Shown: positions 6,949 to 15,261 of the stretch, in pieces | How the letters are laid out: every line of letters begins with the position of its first letter | How positions within the stretch are numbered: the stretch's first letter is position 1 | From: Actinomycetes bacterium | GTDB lineage: Bacteria; Actinomycetota; Actinomycetes; Actinomycetales; Micrococcaceae | NCBI GenBank assembly: GCA_023426375.1 | Contig: JAFAAV010000104.1 | Span: forward strand, 1 to 20,084 | Length of the DNA stretch: 20,084 bases | Direction of reading: 5' to 3' | Made by a program: the position numbers and the translations under genes | Notes under the pieces: generated by a model | What the model was told of the DNA's origin: nothing | The model's input: only the letters and a program-made list of their open reading frames with translations | Databases searched by the model: none

Positions 6949-8643
6949 TTACGCCTCGACCACCACGGGGACGATCATGGGCTTGCGGCGCAGCTTGCGC
7001 GAAACCCACGAGCCGATGGTGCGGCGAACAACCTGCTGCAGCTGGTGTGCAGAGTGGTTCTTGCCGGACTCGCTCATGGCATCCTCGAGGGCGGCAATGA
7101 TCTTGGGGCGGATCTCGTTGAAGACCGTGTCCTCCTCCGCCACGCCGCGGGCGTGGATGTCCGGGCCGGAGACGATCTTGCCGGTGTCGCGGTTGACCAC
7201 GGTGACCACGGAAATGAAACCCTCCTCACCGAGGGTCATGCGGTCCTTGAGGTCAGCGTCCGTAATCTCGCCCACGGATGAGCCGTCCACGTAGATGAAC
7301 CCGCATTCGACCTGCCCGGTGATCTTGGACTTACCGCCGTGCATGTCCACCACGGTGCCGTTCTCAGCCAGCAACACGTGATCGCTGGGAACACCGGTCT
7401 CCTGGGCCAGGGCACCGTTGGCGATCAGGTGACGCACCTCGCCGTGGACCGGCATGACGTACTCGGGCTCCACGATGTTGTAGCAGTACAGCAGTTCGCC
7501 GGCGGCAGCGTGACCGGACACGTGCACCTTGGCGTTGCCCTTGTGAACGACATCAGCGCCCAAGCGCATCAGACCGTTGATCACGCGGAACACGGAGTTC
7601 TCGTTACCCGGGATCAACGACGACGCCAGGATCACCGTATCGCCGGCGTTCACCTGGACCTTGTGGTCGCCGTTGGCCATGCGGGACAGCGCGGCCATGG
7701 GCTCGCCCTGGGAACCGGTGCACATGATCACGAGCTTGTCGTCCGGGTAGTCCGCCGCCTTCTTCTGGTCGATCAGCACGTTGGGCGGCACGTCCAGGTA
7801 GCCGAGCTTGTCTGCGATCTCCATGTTGCGGATCATCGAACGACCCATCAGGGCGACCTTGCGACCGCTGGCCACAGCGGCGTCGAGCACCTGCTGCACG
7901 CGGTGGACGTGCGAGGAGAAGGAAGCGACGATCACGCGCTGCCGTGCTTTGGCGATCACGTCCGCGAGCACGGGACCGATGGCCTTCTCGGTCGGGACGA
8001 AGCCGGGGACCTCGGCGTTGGTGGAGTCGGTGAGGAACAGGTCCACACCTTCTTCGCCCAGGCGAGCGAAGTGGCGCAAGTCGGTGATGCGACCGTCCAT
8101 GGGCAACTGGTCCATCTTGAAGTCACCGGTGTGCAGCACGGTGCCGGCCTTGGTTCGCAGGAACACGGCCAGCGCATCCGGGATGGAGTGGTTGACGGCC
8201 ACGAACTCGCACTCGAATTCGCCGAGTTTCTCCACCTGGCCCTCGCGCACGGCCAGGGTGAAGGGCTTAATGCGGTGTTCCTTCAGCTTGGCCTCGATCA
8301 GCGCGAGGGTGAGCTGGGAGCCGATGATGGGAATGTCCGGTCGGCGCTTGAGCAGGTACGGAACGGCACCGATGTGGTCCTCGTGACCGTGCGTGAGCAC
8401 GACCGCCACGATGTCGTCCAGGCGATCCTTGATGTTGTTGATGTCCGGCAGGATGAGATCCACACCGGGTTGCGTTTCTTCGGGGAACAGTACACCGCAG
8501 TCGACCACGAGCAACTGCCCGTTGATCTCGAACACGGTCATGTTCCGACCGACCTCGCCCAAACCGCCCAGCGGGATGACGCGCATGGTGTCTGCGGCCA
8601 ACGCCGGGGGTTCGGACAGGTCAGTGTTGGTCCATCGGGTCAT
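6949..8643 (-). CDS. rnj: Ribonuclease J
   Basis: RNase J is a zinc-dependent metallo-beta-lactamase/beta-CASP ribonuclease with 5'-to-3' exo- and endonuclease activity in mRNA turnover and rRNA maturation. The 564-residue protein opens with MRVIPLGGLGEVGRNMTVFE near residue 20. Metal ligands are visible in HGHEDH at 85-90, in HTGDFKMDQLP near 170-180 and in MPVHGE near 395-400. The beta-CASP region includes LTDSTNAEVPGF, SFSSHVHRVQQV and MCTGSQGEPMAALSRMA. The C-terminal oligomerisation domain covers about the last 100 residues and ends in a basic stretch. The start at ATG 8643 has AGAGG upstream in the 16-nt gap after dapA, so the two are almost certainly co-transcribed. The dapA-rnj adjacency matches mycobacteria (Rv2753c-Rv2752c). 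Confidence 0.95.
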   Translation of the reverse strand: MTRWTNTDLSEPPALAADTMRVIPLGGLGEVGRNMTVFEINGQLLVVDCGVLFPEETQPGVDLILPDINNIKDRLDDIVAVVLTHGHEDHIGAVPYLLKRRPDIPIIGSQLTLALIEAKLKEHRIKPFTLAVREGQVEKLGEFECEFVAVNHSIPDALAVFLRTKAGTVLHTGDFKMDQLPMDGRITDLRHFARLGEEGVDLFLTDSTNAEVPGFVPTEKAIGPVLADVIAKARQRVIVASFSSHVHRVQQVLDAAVASGRKVALMGRSMIRNMEIADKLGYLDVPPNVLIDQKKAADYPDDKLVIMCTGSQGEPMAALSRMANGDHKVQVNAGDTVILASSLIPGNENSVFRVINGLMRLGADVVHKGNAKVHVSGHAAAGELLYCYNIVEPEYVMPVHGEVRHLIANGALAQETGVPSDHVLLAENGTVVDMHGGKSKITGQVECGFIYVDGSSVGEITDADLKDRMTLGEEGFISVVTVVNRDTGKIVSGPDIHARGVAEEDTVFNEIRPKIIAALEDAMSESGKNHSAHQLQQVVRRTIGSWVSRKLRRKPMIVPVVVEA

Positions 8644-8659
8644 GAGACCTCTTTCGTCT

Positions 8660-9595
8660 TTAATTGTTCAAAGTGTCTGCCAGGACCGAGGCACTCAGAT
8701 CCGCGCGGATCTGTTCGATTTCGGCCTGGGTGGGCGCCACGTGCGGCAAGCGCACGGTGTTGTTCGGCAGGCGCCCCTGCCAATTCAGAATGGTCTTCGC
8801 GGCCACGGCACCGGGTACGCGAGTCATGGCGGCGCGAACCACCGGGATCAGTTCGTTGTTGACCTTGCGGGCGGTCTCGAGGTCCCCGCTCAGGGCGGCG
8901 TCCACGAGCGTGCGGAAGCGCGGTGTGTCCAAGTGCGATGTGACACCCACGAGCCCTGCTGCGCCCAGAGCGATCCAGGGCAGGGTCAGACCGTCATCAC
9001 CGGAGTAGTACACGAGATCGGTTTCGGCCATGACATGAGCCGCCGCGTTGAAGTCAGCCTTGGCGTCCTTGACGGCCACGAGGTTCTCGTGGGAGGCCAA
9101 CGAGATCAACGTTTCCGGTGCGATGGGCACGCCCGAACGGCCGGGAATGTCGTACATCATGATGGGCGTGTCCACGGAGTCCGCCAAGGAGCGGAAGTGG
9201 GCCTCGATACCGGCCTGTGTGGGCTTGCTGTAGTACGGAGTGACGATCAACAGACCGTCCATACCGATTTTCTGCGCTTCGAGGGACAGGTACCGCGAGT
9301 GCTCGGTGTCGTTGGACCCGGTACCCGCGAGCAGGGGCACACGGCCACCCACTGCATCCTTGACGGCACGAAAGACCGCTAGGTTCTCTTCGTCGGTCAT
9401 GGTCGAGTACTCGCCGGTGGTGCCACACACCACCAGTCCGTCACAACCATCGTTGACCAGTTCTTCCGCCAGATGCCCCGTGGTTTCGAGGTCCACGGAC
9501 CCGTCATCCTTGAACGCGGTCACCATGGCGGTGAGCAGAGTTCCGAACATGGGAGCGGGGCGGTCGGGCTGAGTGGCTACGCTGCGATCGGTCAT
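8660..9595 (-). CDS. dapA: 4-hydroxy-tetrahydrodipicolinate synthase
   Basis: DapA condenses pyruvate with aspartate semialdehyde, the first committed step towards diaminopimelate for peptidoglycan and lysine. The 311-residue TIM-barrel protein shows GTTGE (Thr59, Thr60), the active-site tyrosine Y148 in IMMYDIPGRSG and the Schiff-base lysine K176 in LVAVKDAKAD. YYSKPTQ near 121-127 is the expected loop. The start at ATG 9595 has a weak GGGG upstream in the 19-nt gap after the membrane protein gene. It is followed after 16 nt by rnj and is one gene away from dapB, so three of the four adjacent genes encode dap enzymes or RNase J. The N-terminal 15 residues before MFGTLLTAM are variable in this family. 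Confidence 0.96.
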   Translation of the reverse strand: MTDRSVATQPDRPAPMFGTLLTAMVTAFKDDGSVDLETTGHLAEELVNDGCDGLVVCGTTGEYSTMTDEENLAVFRAVKDAVGGRVPLLAGTGSNDTEHSRYLSLEAQKIGMDGLLIVTPYYSKPTQAGIEAHFRSLADSVDTPIMMYDIPGRSGVPIAPETLISLASHENLVAVKDAKADFNAAAHVMAETDLVYYSGDDGLTLPWIALGAAGLVGVTSHLDTPRFRTLVDAALSGDLETARKVNNELIPVVRAAMTRVPGAVAAKTILNWQGRLPNNTVRLPHVAPTQAEIEQIRADLSASVLADTLNN

Positions 9596-9614
9596 ACGCC
9601 CCAGGTTACCGCGA

Positions 9615-10238
9615 TCATCGCGCCAGCGTCGCCCCCGGGTCCGCGCCGCGGTACAGGGCGATGGCTGTGCGCATGGCTCCGCGGGCGCGCCGGCCGTCGG
9701 AACTGGCCGAGTAGGCCAGGCTCAACCGGTACCAGCCGCGCCAGTCCTCCGGATTCGCCTCGACTTCTTCACGCACGGTGTGGAAGTGCTCGTCCGCGGC
9801 TTCACGTACGTAACGGCCCGACGGCGTCTTGGGCAGGTCATCCTTGGGTAGCCCGCCCTCAGCCGCAAGGGTGCGTCCGAGCTTCTCGGTGCGTGCGCCG
9901 AAGATGATTTCACGCACCATGGCCCAGGTACCCACTGCGGGGATCACGAGCATCGCAATCCCGAATCCCTTGACGATCCAGCCATCGGTGTTCAGCAGGA
10001 GCACCGCACGCTGGAACGACAGTCCCAGGTAGAGGGCCAGGAGGGCGATCATGAGTGCCGCCAGAATCCGCCCCTTGGAACCGATCTCCAGGACCGTGAA
10101 GACGGCCGCGAACGCCAACATGGCGATGATCCAGATCTTGGAACCCGTGGAGATCGGCAGGATCATCACGGTCAGCAGCGCCAGGACGATGACCGCGGCC
10201 ACCCACCAGCGCAGTGAACTGGGTTTCTCCGCGTTCAC
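9615..10238 (-). CDS. Membrane protein with C-terminal TPR-like segment, function unknown
   Basis: This 207-residue protein has four predicted transmembrane helices in its first half: about residues 11-30, 35-52, 57-75 and 91-114. After a charged linker, its cytoplasmic tail contains a helical-hairpin stretch, roughly DEHFHTVREEVEANPEDWRGWYRLSLAY followed by RARGAMRTAIALYRG, which looks like one or two tetratricopeptide units. It starts with GTG overlapping the dapB stop as GTGA, so translation is likely coupled, and it ends 19 nt before dapA. I recognise no named family. Its constant squeeze between dapB and dapA would suggest a role tied to cell-envelope precursor supply, but that is inference; it could equally be an unrelated passenger. 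Confidence 0.8.
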   Translation of the reverse strand: MNAEKPSSLRWWVAAVIVLALLTVMILPISTGSKIWIIAMLAFAAVFTVLEIGSKGRILAALMIALLALYLGLSFQRAVLLLNTDGWIVKGFGIAMLVIPAVGTWAMVREIIFGARTEKLGRTLAAEGGLPKDDLPKTPSGRYVREAADEHFHTVREEVEANPEDWRGWYRLSLAYSASSDGRRARGAMRTAIALYRGADPGATLAR

Positions 10239-11002
10239 AGGCCCAGGTCCATGTAACCGTCCAGGCCGTGGGTCAGCCCCGGATGCTTGGCCACTTCGCG
10301 CACGCCCAGCACCACACCGGTCATGAACGAGATCCGGTCGAACGAGTCGTGGCGGATGGTCAGCTGCTCCCCCGTGTTGCCCAGCAGAGTTTCCTGGTGC
10401 GCCACCAGGCCGCGCAGTCGCACGGAGTGCACGTGCACGCCGTCGACCACGGCACCGCGGGCGCCGTCCGGATCCGTCTGGGTCGCGTCCGGCGAGTCGG
10501 CCACGCCAGCCTCTCGGCGGGCCTTGCCGATCAACGACGCCGTGCGGGCCGCGGTTCCCGACGGCGCGTCCAGCTTGTCGGGGTGGTGCAGTTCCACGAC
10601 CTCCACGGATTCGAAGAATGCAGCTGCGGCCTCCGAGAACTTCATGGCCAGGACCGCACCCACTGCGAAGTTGGGGGCGATCAGCACACCTACCTCGGGG
10701 TGCTTGGCCAGCTGTGCTTCCAGATCCGAGAGTGCCTGATCGTCCCAGCCAGTGGTGCCCACGACCGAATGAATACCGTGGTCGATCGCGAAACGCACGT
10801 TGTCCCGCGTGGACTCCGGAACGGTCAGGTCGATCATGACCTGAGCACCCGAGTCGATGAGGGTTTGGAAATCATCGCCACGACCCAGCGCGGCGACCAG
10901 TTCCAAACCGGGAGCACGCTCGACCGCGGCCACCGCCTCGGAACCCATGCGCCCGCGGTGGCCGAGCACGGCCACCTTGATGGTGTTGTTCGATTCAGTC
11001 AT
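10235..11002 (-). CDS. dapB: 4-hydroxy-tetrahydrodipicolinate reductase
   Basis: DapB reduces the DapA product with NAD(P)H in the diaminopimelate/lysine pathway. The 255-residue protein has the Rossmann motif VLGHRGRMG at 12-20, GTTGW at 82-86 and APNFAVG at 109-115. The catalytic signature HHPDKLDAPSGTA is at 139-151 (His139/His140, Lys143). I start at ATG 11002 because AAGGAG lies exactly 8 nt upstream; a GTG three codons earlier (11011) would place that site too close. It follows the M16 peptidase gene by 12 nt and overlaps the membrane-protein gene by GTGA. The dapB, M16 peptidase and pnp neighbourhood also occurs in mycobacteria. Confidence 0.96.
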   Translation of the reverse strand: MTESNNTIKVAVLGHRGRMGSEAVAAVERAPGLELVAALGRGDDFQTLIDSGAQVMIDLTVPESTRDNVRFAIDHGIHSVVGTTGWDDQALSDLEAQLAKHPEVGVLIAPNFAVGAVLAMKFSEAAAAFFESVEVVELHHPDKLDAPSGTAARTASLIGKARREAGVADSPDATQTDPDGARGAVVDGVHVHSVRLRGLVAHQETLLGNTGEQLTIRHDSFDRISFMTGVVLGVREVAKHPGLTHGLDGYMDLGL

Positions 11003-11014
11003 CTCAACCACTCC

Positions 11015-12433
11015 TTAGTTCTGGGTCGGCAGGTTCTCGGCCGACACCTGCGGTCCCACCACGGTCTGCACGGAGGACGCCGCCGAAAGTTCCGCAGCCA
11101 ACGTCTGCACGTCCTGGGATGTCACGGCACGAATCCGGTCCAGGGACTCGTCCACGTCCATGTACACGCCGGTCTTCAATTCCGCCGATCCCAAGCGGGA
11201 CATCCTCGAACCGGTGTCCTCAAGGGCCAGAACGGTGGCGCCGCTGAGTTGACCTTCGATCTTCTTCAGTTCCTTGGTGGTCATGCCGTCGTGGGCCAAA
11301 CGGTCCAGTTCGTCACGCATGAGTTGCGCCACCTGGTCCACACGGTCCATGGTGCACCCGGCGTACATGCCGAAGTACCCGGCATCCGAATAGGCGCCGG
11401 AGAACGAGAACGTGGAGTACGCCAGGCCCTTTTGTTCACGGATCGTATGGAACAACCGGGACGACATACCGCCGCCCAGCGCCGCGTTGAGCACCGTCAT
11501 GGTGAACCGTCGCTCGTCCCCCACGCGTAGGGCCGGCCCGCCCAGCACCACGTGGGCCTGTTCCACGGGACGGTGGAACACCTGGGTTCCAGTGAGCGGT
11601 GTGAGAAGGGCGGATTCGTTGGATCGCCGGGTGCCCACGGCACCGGGTGCGTCCGGGTCCCAACCCGCTCGGGTCAAGGATTCCCGCACCAACTCGACCA
11701 CGCGGTCGTGTTCCAACCCGCCCGCGGCCGTGACCACGAGATTCTCGGGACGATAGGCCGCGCGGTAGTGCTCCCACACGGCGTCACGAGCCACGGTGCG
11801 GATCTCCTCGGGCGTGCCCGCAATGGGCCGCGCCAGGGGTGACCCGTCCAACACCGCAGCGATGAACTGTTCGAACGCGAAGTCCGTGGGATCGTCACGA
11901 TCCATGGCGATCTCTTCGAGGATCACTCCGCGCTCGCGGTCGAACTCGTCCGGGTCCAGGACCGCGCTCGAGAACATGTCCGCGAGCACGTCAATGGCCA
12001 TGGGCAAATCGTCGGAGAGCACCCGCGCGTAGTAGCACGTGTTCTCCTTCGCGGTGAACGCGTTGGACTCCCCGCCCACGGCGTCGAAAGCCTCGGCGAT
12101 GTCCAGGGAGGTCCGCCGCGCCGTGCCCTTGAAGAGCAAGTGCTCCAGGAAATGAGTGGAACCGAGCATCCCGGGTGCCTCGTCACGAGAACCCAGGCTG
12201 ACCCAGAAACCCACGGAGGCCGAACGCTGACCGGGCATTTTTTCCGTCAGCACGCGCGTACCGCACGGCAGTACGCTGCGGGTGATCACGGCGCCGTCGG
12301 CGTCGTCGTGGACCACGTGGGTGAAACCGGTGGTGGCCGGCAAAGAAGCTGAGTACGCCCGAAGGCGGGCGTCCGCGGTGGAGATGTTCTCCCCGGGATC
12401 GCCCGCCTCCAGCGGAAGGTGAACTACCGTCAT
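11015..12433 (-). CDS. M16 family zinc peptidase (PepR-like)
   Basis: This 472-residue inverzincin resembles the mycobacterial PepR and mitochondrial processing peptidase beta subunit. The inverted zinc motif HFLEH is at residues 94-98, and the distal glutamate is in GVILEEIAMDRDD near 170-178. The second half carries the substrate-positioning Arg/Tyr pair in GGGMSSRLFHTIREQKGLAYS near 318-340. No signal peptide is visible, so it is probably cytoplasmic. The start at ATG 12433 has GAGGGG 13 nt upstream, a long spacing, and lies 21 nt after pnp. The pnp-M16-dapB order is conserved in actinobacteria. The physiological substrate is unknown; the peptidase activity is inferred from the intact motif. 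Confidence 0.9.
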   Translation of the reverse strand: MTVVHLPLEAGDPGENISTADARLRAYSASLPATTGFTHVVHDDADGAVITRSVLPCGTRVLTEKMPGQRSASVGFWVSLGSRDEAPGMLGSTHFLEHLLFKGTARRTSLDIAEAFDAVGGESNAFTAKENTCYYARVLSDDLPMAIDVLADMFSSAVLDPDEFDRERGVILEEIAMDRDDPTDFAFEQFIAAVLDGSPLARPIAGTPEEIRTVARDAVWEHYRAAYRPENLVVTAAGGLEHDRVVELVRESLTRAGWDPDAPGAVGTRRSNESALLTPLTGTQVFHRPVEQAHVVLGGPALRVGDERRFTMTVLNAALGGGMSSRLFHTIREQKGLAYSTFSFSGAYSDAGYFGMYAGCTMDRVDQVAQLMRDELDRLAHDGMTTKELKKIEGQLSGATVLALEDTGSRMSRLGSAELKTGVYMDVDESLDRIRAVTSQDVQTLAAELSAASSVQTVVGPQVSAENLPTQN

Positions 12434-12454
12434 GAACTTCGAGTTACCCCTCGA

Positions 12455-14722
12455 TCAGCTCTCGTTGACGGGTTCGGACTCGAGCTCTTCGGCCTTGTCC
12501 TCGTCAGCGACGACCGGCGCGAGCGACAGCTTGCCGCGGTCGTCGACCTTAGTGATCTCGACCTGGACCTTCTGGCCCACGCTCACCACGTCGTCCACTT
12601 CGTTGACGCGCTTGTTGTCGTTGAGCTTACGCATCTCGGAGATGTGCAGCAGGCCGTCCTTGCCCGGGGTCAGGGAGACGAACGCGCCAAAGGTGGTGGT
12701 CTTGACCACGGTACCCAGGTAACGCTCGCCCACCTCGGGAACCTGCGGGTTGGCGATCGCGTTGATCGCCGAACGAGCAGCGTCTGCGGACGGTCCGTCC
12801 ACGGCACCGATGTACACGGTGCCGTCGTCCTCGATGGAGATGTCGGTTCCGGTGTCTTCCTGGATCTGGTTGATCATCTTGCCCTTGGGGCCGATGACCT
12901 CACCGATCTTGGAGACGGGAACGTTCACGCTGATCACGCGAGGAGCGAATTCGCTCATCTCGTCCGGAGCATCGATCGCGGAGGTCAGCACATCCAGGAT
13001 GTACAGACGGGCCTCGCGAGCCTGGCTCAGGGCGGCGGTCAGCACGGAAGCCGGGATGCCGTCGAGCTTGGTGTCCAGCTGGATAGCGGTCACGAACTCG
13101 GAGGTGCCTGCCACCTTGAAGTCCATGTCACCCAGGGCGTCTTCGGCGCCCAGGATGTCGGTCAGCGCCGCGTAGCGGGTCTCGCCGTCCACGGTGTCCG
13201 AGACGAGGCCCATGGCGATACCTGCAACGGGTGCGCGCAGCGGCACACCTGCGTTGAGCAGCGACAGGGTCGCGGCGCACACGGAGCCCATGGAGGTGGA
13301 GCCGTTGGAACCGAGAGCCTCGGAGACCTGACGGATCGCGTACGGGAATTCCTCACGCGAGGGCAGCACGGGCGTGATCGCACGCTCTGCCAGCGCACCG
13401 TGACCGATTTCGCGGCGCTTGGGCGAACCCACGCGGCCGGTCTCACCGGTCGAGTACGGCGGGAAGTTGTAGTGATGGATGTAGCGCTTGTGCTTGACCG
13501 GGGACAGCGAATCGATCTGCTGTTCCAGCTTGAGCATGTTCAAGGTGGTGACACCCATGATCTGGGTCTCCCCACGCTCGAAGATCGCCGAACCGTGCAC
13601 GCGGGGCAGCACCTCGACCTCGGCGGTCAGCTCACGGATGTCCGTGAGACCGCGGCCGTCGATGCGGACCTGGTCCTTGAGGATGCGCTGACGCACGGTC
13701 TGCTTGGTCAGTGCCTGGTAGGCACCGTTGATCTCGTCCTTGCGGTCGGCGAAGGGCTTGCCCTCACCGGTGAGCTCGGCCAGAACACTCTGGTGCAGCT
13801 CGTCGGTGGCGGCTTCGCGCTCCTGCTTACCCGCGATGGAGTACACATCGGCCAGACGGTTACCCACGAAGTCCTCGACGGCCTGGGTGGCGTCGTCGCC
13901 GTAGCCACCGAAGCGAGGCAGGTCCATGGCGGGCTTGCCGGCACGGGACACCAGATCGGCCTGAGCCTCGCACAGTGCCTTGATGTAGGTCTTGGACGCC
14001 TCGATGCCCTCGGACACGAGCTCCTCGGTCGGGGCGACGGCGCCCTGGCCCTTGACGAGCTCCCACGAGTTGTCGGTGGCCTCGGCCTCGACCATCATGA
14101 TCGCGACGTCCTCGGAACCGTCAGCGGTGGTGACCACGCGGCCGGCCACGGCCATGTCGAACACCGCGTTCTCGATCTGGGAGTGCTTGGGGAAGGCGAT
14201 CCACTGGTGGTTGCCGTTCTCCCCGGGCATGAGGGCCATGCGCACGCCACCCACGGGCCCCTGGAAAGGCATGCCGGACAGCGAGGTGGACATGGACGCG
14301 GCGTTGATGGCCACGGTGTTGTAGATCTCGTCCGGCGCGATGGACAGCACGGTCACGACGACCTGGACCTCGTTGCGGATGCCCTTGCCGAAGGCAGGGC
14401 GCAACGGACGGTCGATCAAGCGGCAGGTCAGGATCGCGTCCGTGGACGGACGGCCTTCACGGCGGAAGAACGAGCCCGGGATACGGCCGGCGGCGTACAT
14501 ACGCTCTTCGACGTCCACGGTCAGCGGGAAGAAGTCGAAGCCTTCGCGCGGGTTCTTGCCCACTGCGGTGGCCGACAGCATCGACGTTTCCTCGTCAATA
14601 GAGACCAGTGCGGAACCGGCGGCCTGCTTGGCCAACCGGCCGGTTTCGAAGCGCACTACGCGCTTGCCGTACGAACCGTTGTCGATGATTGCTTCTGCAC
14701 TTTGAATTTCGGGACCCTCCAA
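12455..14722 (-). CDS. pnp: Polyribonucleotide nucleotidyltransferase (PNPase)
   Basis: PNPase degrades RNA 3' to 5' by phosphorolysis, and in actinobacteria also adds 3' tails or makes ppGpp. The 755-residue protein has a first RNase PH domain with FFPLTVDVEERMYAAGRIPGSFFRREGRPS, an alpha-helical linker, and a second RNase PH domain with IFERGETQIMGVTTL and PPYSTGETGRVGSPKRREIGHGALAERA. A KH domain with IGEVIGPKGKMINQIQEDTG lies near residue 600, an S1 domain at about 660-735, and an acidic tail follows. The start is TTG 14722, supported by GGAGG 6 nt upstream and by the MEGPEIQ N-terminus shared with Arthrobacter-type PNPases. The start codon lies in a perfect short hairpin. Upstream is rpsO, as in most bacteria. 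Confidence 0.96.
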   Translation of the reverse strand: MEGPEIQSAEAIIDNGSYGKRVVRFETGRLAKQAAGSALVSIDEETSMLSATAVGKNPREGFDFFPLTVDVEERMYAAGRIPGSFFRREGRPSTDAILTCRLIDRPLRPAFGKGIRNEVQVVVTVLSIAPDEIYNTVAINAASMSTSLSGMPFQGPVGGVRMALMPGENGNHQWIAFPKHSQIENAVFDMAVAGRVVTTADGSEDVAIMMVEAEATDNSWELVKGQGAVAPTEELVSEGIEASKTYIKALCEAQADLVSRAGKPAMDLPRFGGYGDDATQAVEDFVGNRLADVYSIAGKQEREAATDELHQSVLAELTGEGKPFADRKDEINGAYQALTKQTVRQRILKDQVRIDGRGLTDIRELTAEVEVLPRVHGSAIFERGETQIMGVTTLNMLKLEQQIDSLSPVKHKRYIHHYNFPPYSTGETGRVGSPKRREIGHGALAERAITPVLPSREEFPYAIRQVSEALGSNGSTSMGSVCAATLSLLNAGVPLRAPVAGIAMGLVSDTVDGETRYAALTDILGAEDALGDMDFKVAGTSEFVTAIQLDTKLDGIPASVLTAALSQAREARLYILDVLTSAIDAPDEMSEFAPRVISVNVPVSKIGEVIGPKGKMINQIQEDTGTDISIEDDGTVYIGAVDGPSADAARSAINAIANPQVPEVGERYLGTVVKTTTFGAFVSLTPGKDGLLHISEMRKLNDNKRVNEVDDVVSVGQKVQVEITKVDDRGKLSLAPVVADEDKAEELESEPVNES

Positions 14723-14727
14723 GGGTC
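14713..14727 (-). promoter_or_regulatory. Hairpin enclosing the pnp UUG start codon
   Basis: In minus-strand RNA, GACCCU-UGG-AGGGUC is a perfect 6-bp stem with a 3-nt loop. The UUG start codon straddles the stem top and loop, and the GGAGG ribosome binding site abuts the 5' arm. Folding would hinder initiation. This could provide control of PNPase synthesis, but the 3' arm also encodes the conserved E-G-P residues, so chance is possible. Confidence 0.4.
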
Positions 14728-14870
14728 ACCTCCGTTTCTCCTGTGGCGAAAAGCGCGACATACCGGTCTTCGATCGAGGCGCTCGCACTGCCCGAGGCAT
14801 TGCGAAGGCCACTGTCGAGGACCGCGATATGGTGCGCGAATCCGCTACTAGCTTTTCTTTAACATGTGTT

Positions 14871-14938
14871 GGCCCGGTGGGCCGGTGGTTCCTGGTGGAA
14901 CCTGGCGGTGTTCGTCACGAACAGCGCCGGTTACGGCG
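14871..14938 (-). repeat. Array of four compact hairpins between rpsO and pnp
   Basis: In minus-strand order the stretch holds CGCCG-UAAC-CGGCG (14925-14938), UGUUCG-UGA-CGAACA (14909-14923), GGUUCC-ACCA-GGAACC (14887-14902) and GGCCC-ACC-GGGCC (14871-14883). Each is a perfect 5- to 6-bp stem with a 3- or 4-nt loop. They follow directly after the rpsO terminator hairpin. The sequences differ from each other, so this is a structural array and not a repeat family. In E. coli and Streptomyces the rpsO-pnp gap is folded and processed by RNase III; a similar role is inferred here. Confidence 0.5.
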
Positions 14939-14974
14939 GTTCCCCGCGCCTTCACGGGTGAAAGCACGGGGAAC
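14939..14974 (-). terminator. Long hairpin after rpsO without a U-tract (attenuator or processing site)
   Basis: In minus-strand RNA a 15-bp stem (GUUCCCCGUGCUUUC with GAAGGCGCGGGGAAC) closes a 6-nt ACCCGU loop, 14 nt after the rpsO stop. Two G-U wobbles make it specific to this strand. It is followed by CGCCGUAACC with no U-run, so termination should be inefficient and read-through into pnp likely. It could also be an RNase III-type processing hairpin. Confidence 0.65.
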
Positions 14975-14988
14975 ACCGAGAACTTAGA

Positions 14989-15258
14989 TCACTTACGCAG
15001 GCCGAGGCGCTCGATGAGCGCACGGTAGCGGGCGATGTCAGTGCGACGCAGGTAGTCAAGCATGCGACGACGGCGACCCACCAGTGCCATGAGGCCACGA
15101 CGGGTGTGGTGGTCGTGCTTGTGCTGCTTCAGGTGCTCGGTCAAGTCGGAAATACGACGGGACAGCACGGCAATCTGCACCTCGGGGGAACCGGTGTCGC
15201 CCTCGTGAGTTGCGTACTCCTTGATGATTTCCTGCTTGATAGCGGCATCCAGTGCCAT
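14989..15258 (-). CDS. rpsO: 30S ribosomal protein S15
   Basis: S15 binds the central domain of 16S rRNA early in 30S assembly and also helps bridge the subunits. The 89-residue protein has the normal length and the signature EGDTGSPEVQIAVLSRRISDLTEHLKQHKHDHHTRRGLMALVGRRRRMLDYLRRTD. The start at ATG 15258 has AAGGAG 6 nt upstream. That ribosome binding site lies in the loop and 3' arm of a perfect 6-bp hairpin, and two more stem-loops precede it, which fits the autogenous control known for S15 in other bacteria. Downstream is pnp after 266 bp of highly structured spacer. Confidence 0.98.
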   Translation of the reverse strand: MALDAAIKQEIIKEYATHEGDTGSPEVQIAVLSRRISDLTEHLKQHKHDHHTRRGLMALVGRRRRMLDYLRRTDIARYRALIERLGLRK

Positions 15259-15261
15259 AAG

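Noticed and set aside
7339..8862. A 507-codon plus-strand open frame opposite rnj
   Set aside because: His- and Val-rich antisense shadow of a complete RNase J; no motif or ribosome binding site.
12419..14851. An 810-codon plus-strand open frame opposite pnp
   Set aside because: Same low-information composition; pnp on the other strand has every expected domain.
14909..14923. TGTTCGTCACGAACA as a second LexA box
   Set aside because: The half-sites are in the opposite order (GTTCG...CGAAC) with a 3-nt centre, and it fits better as one of the RNA hairpins in the rpsO-pnp spacer.
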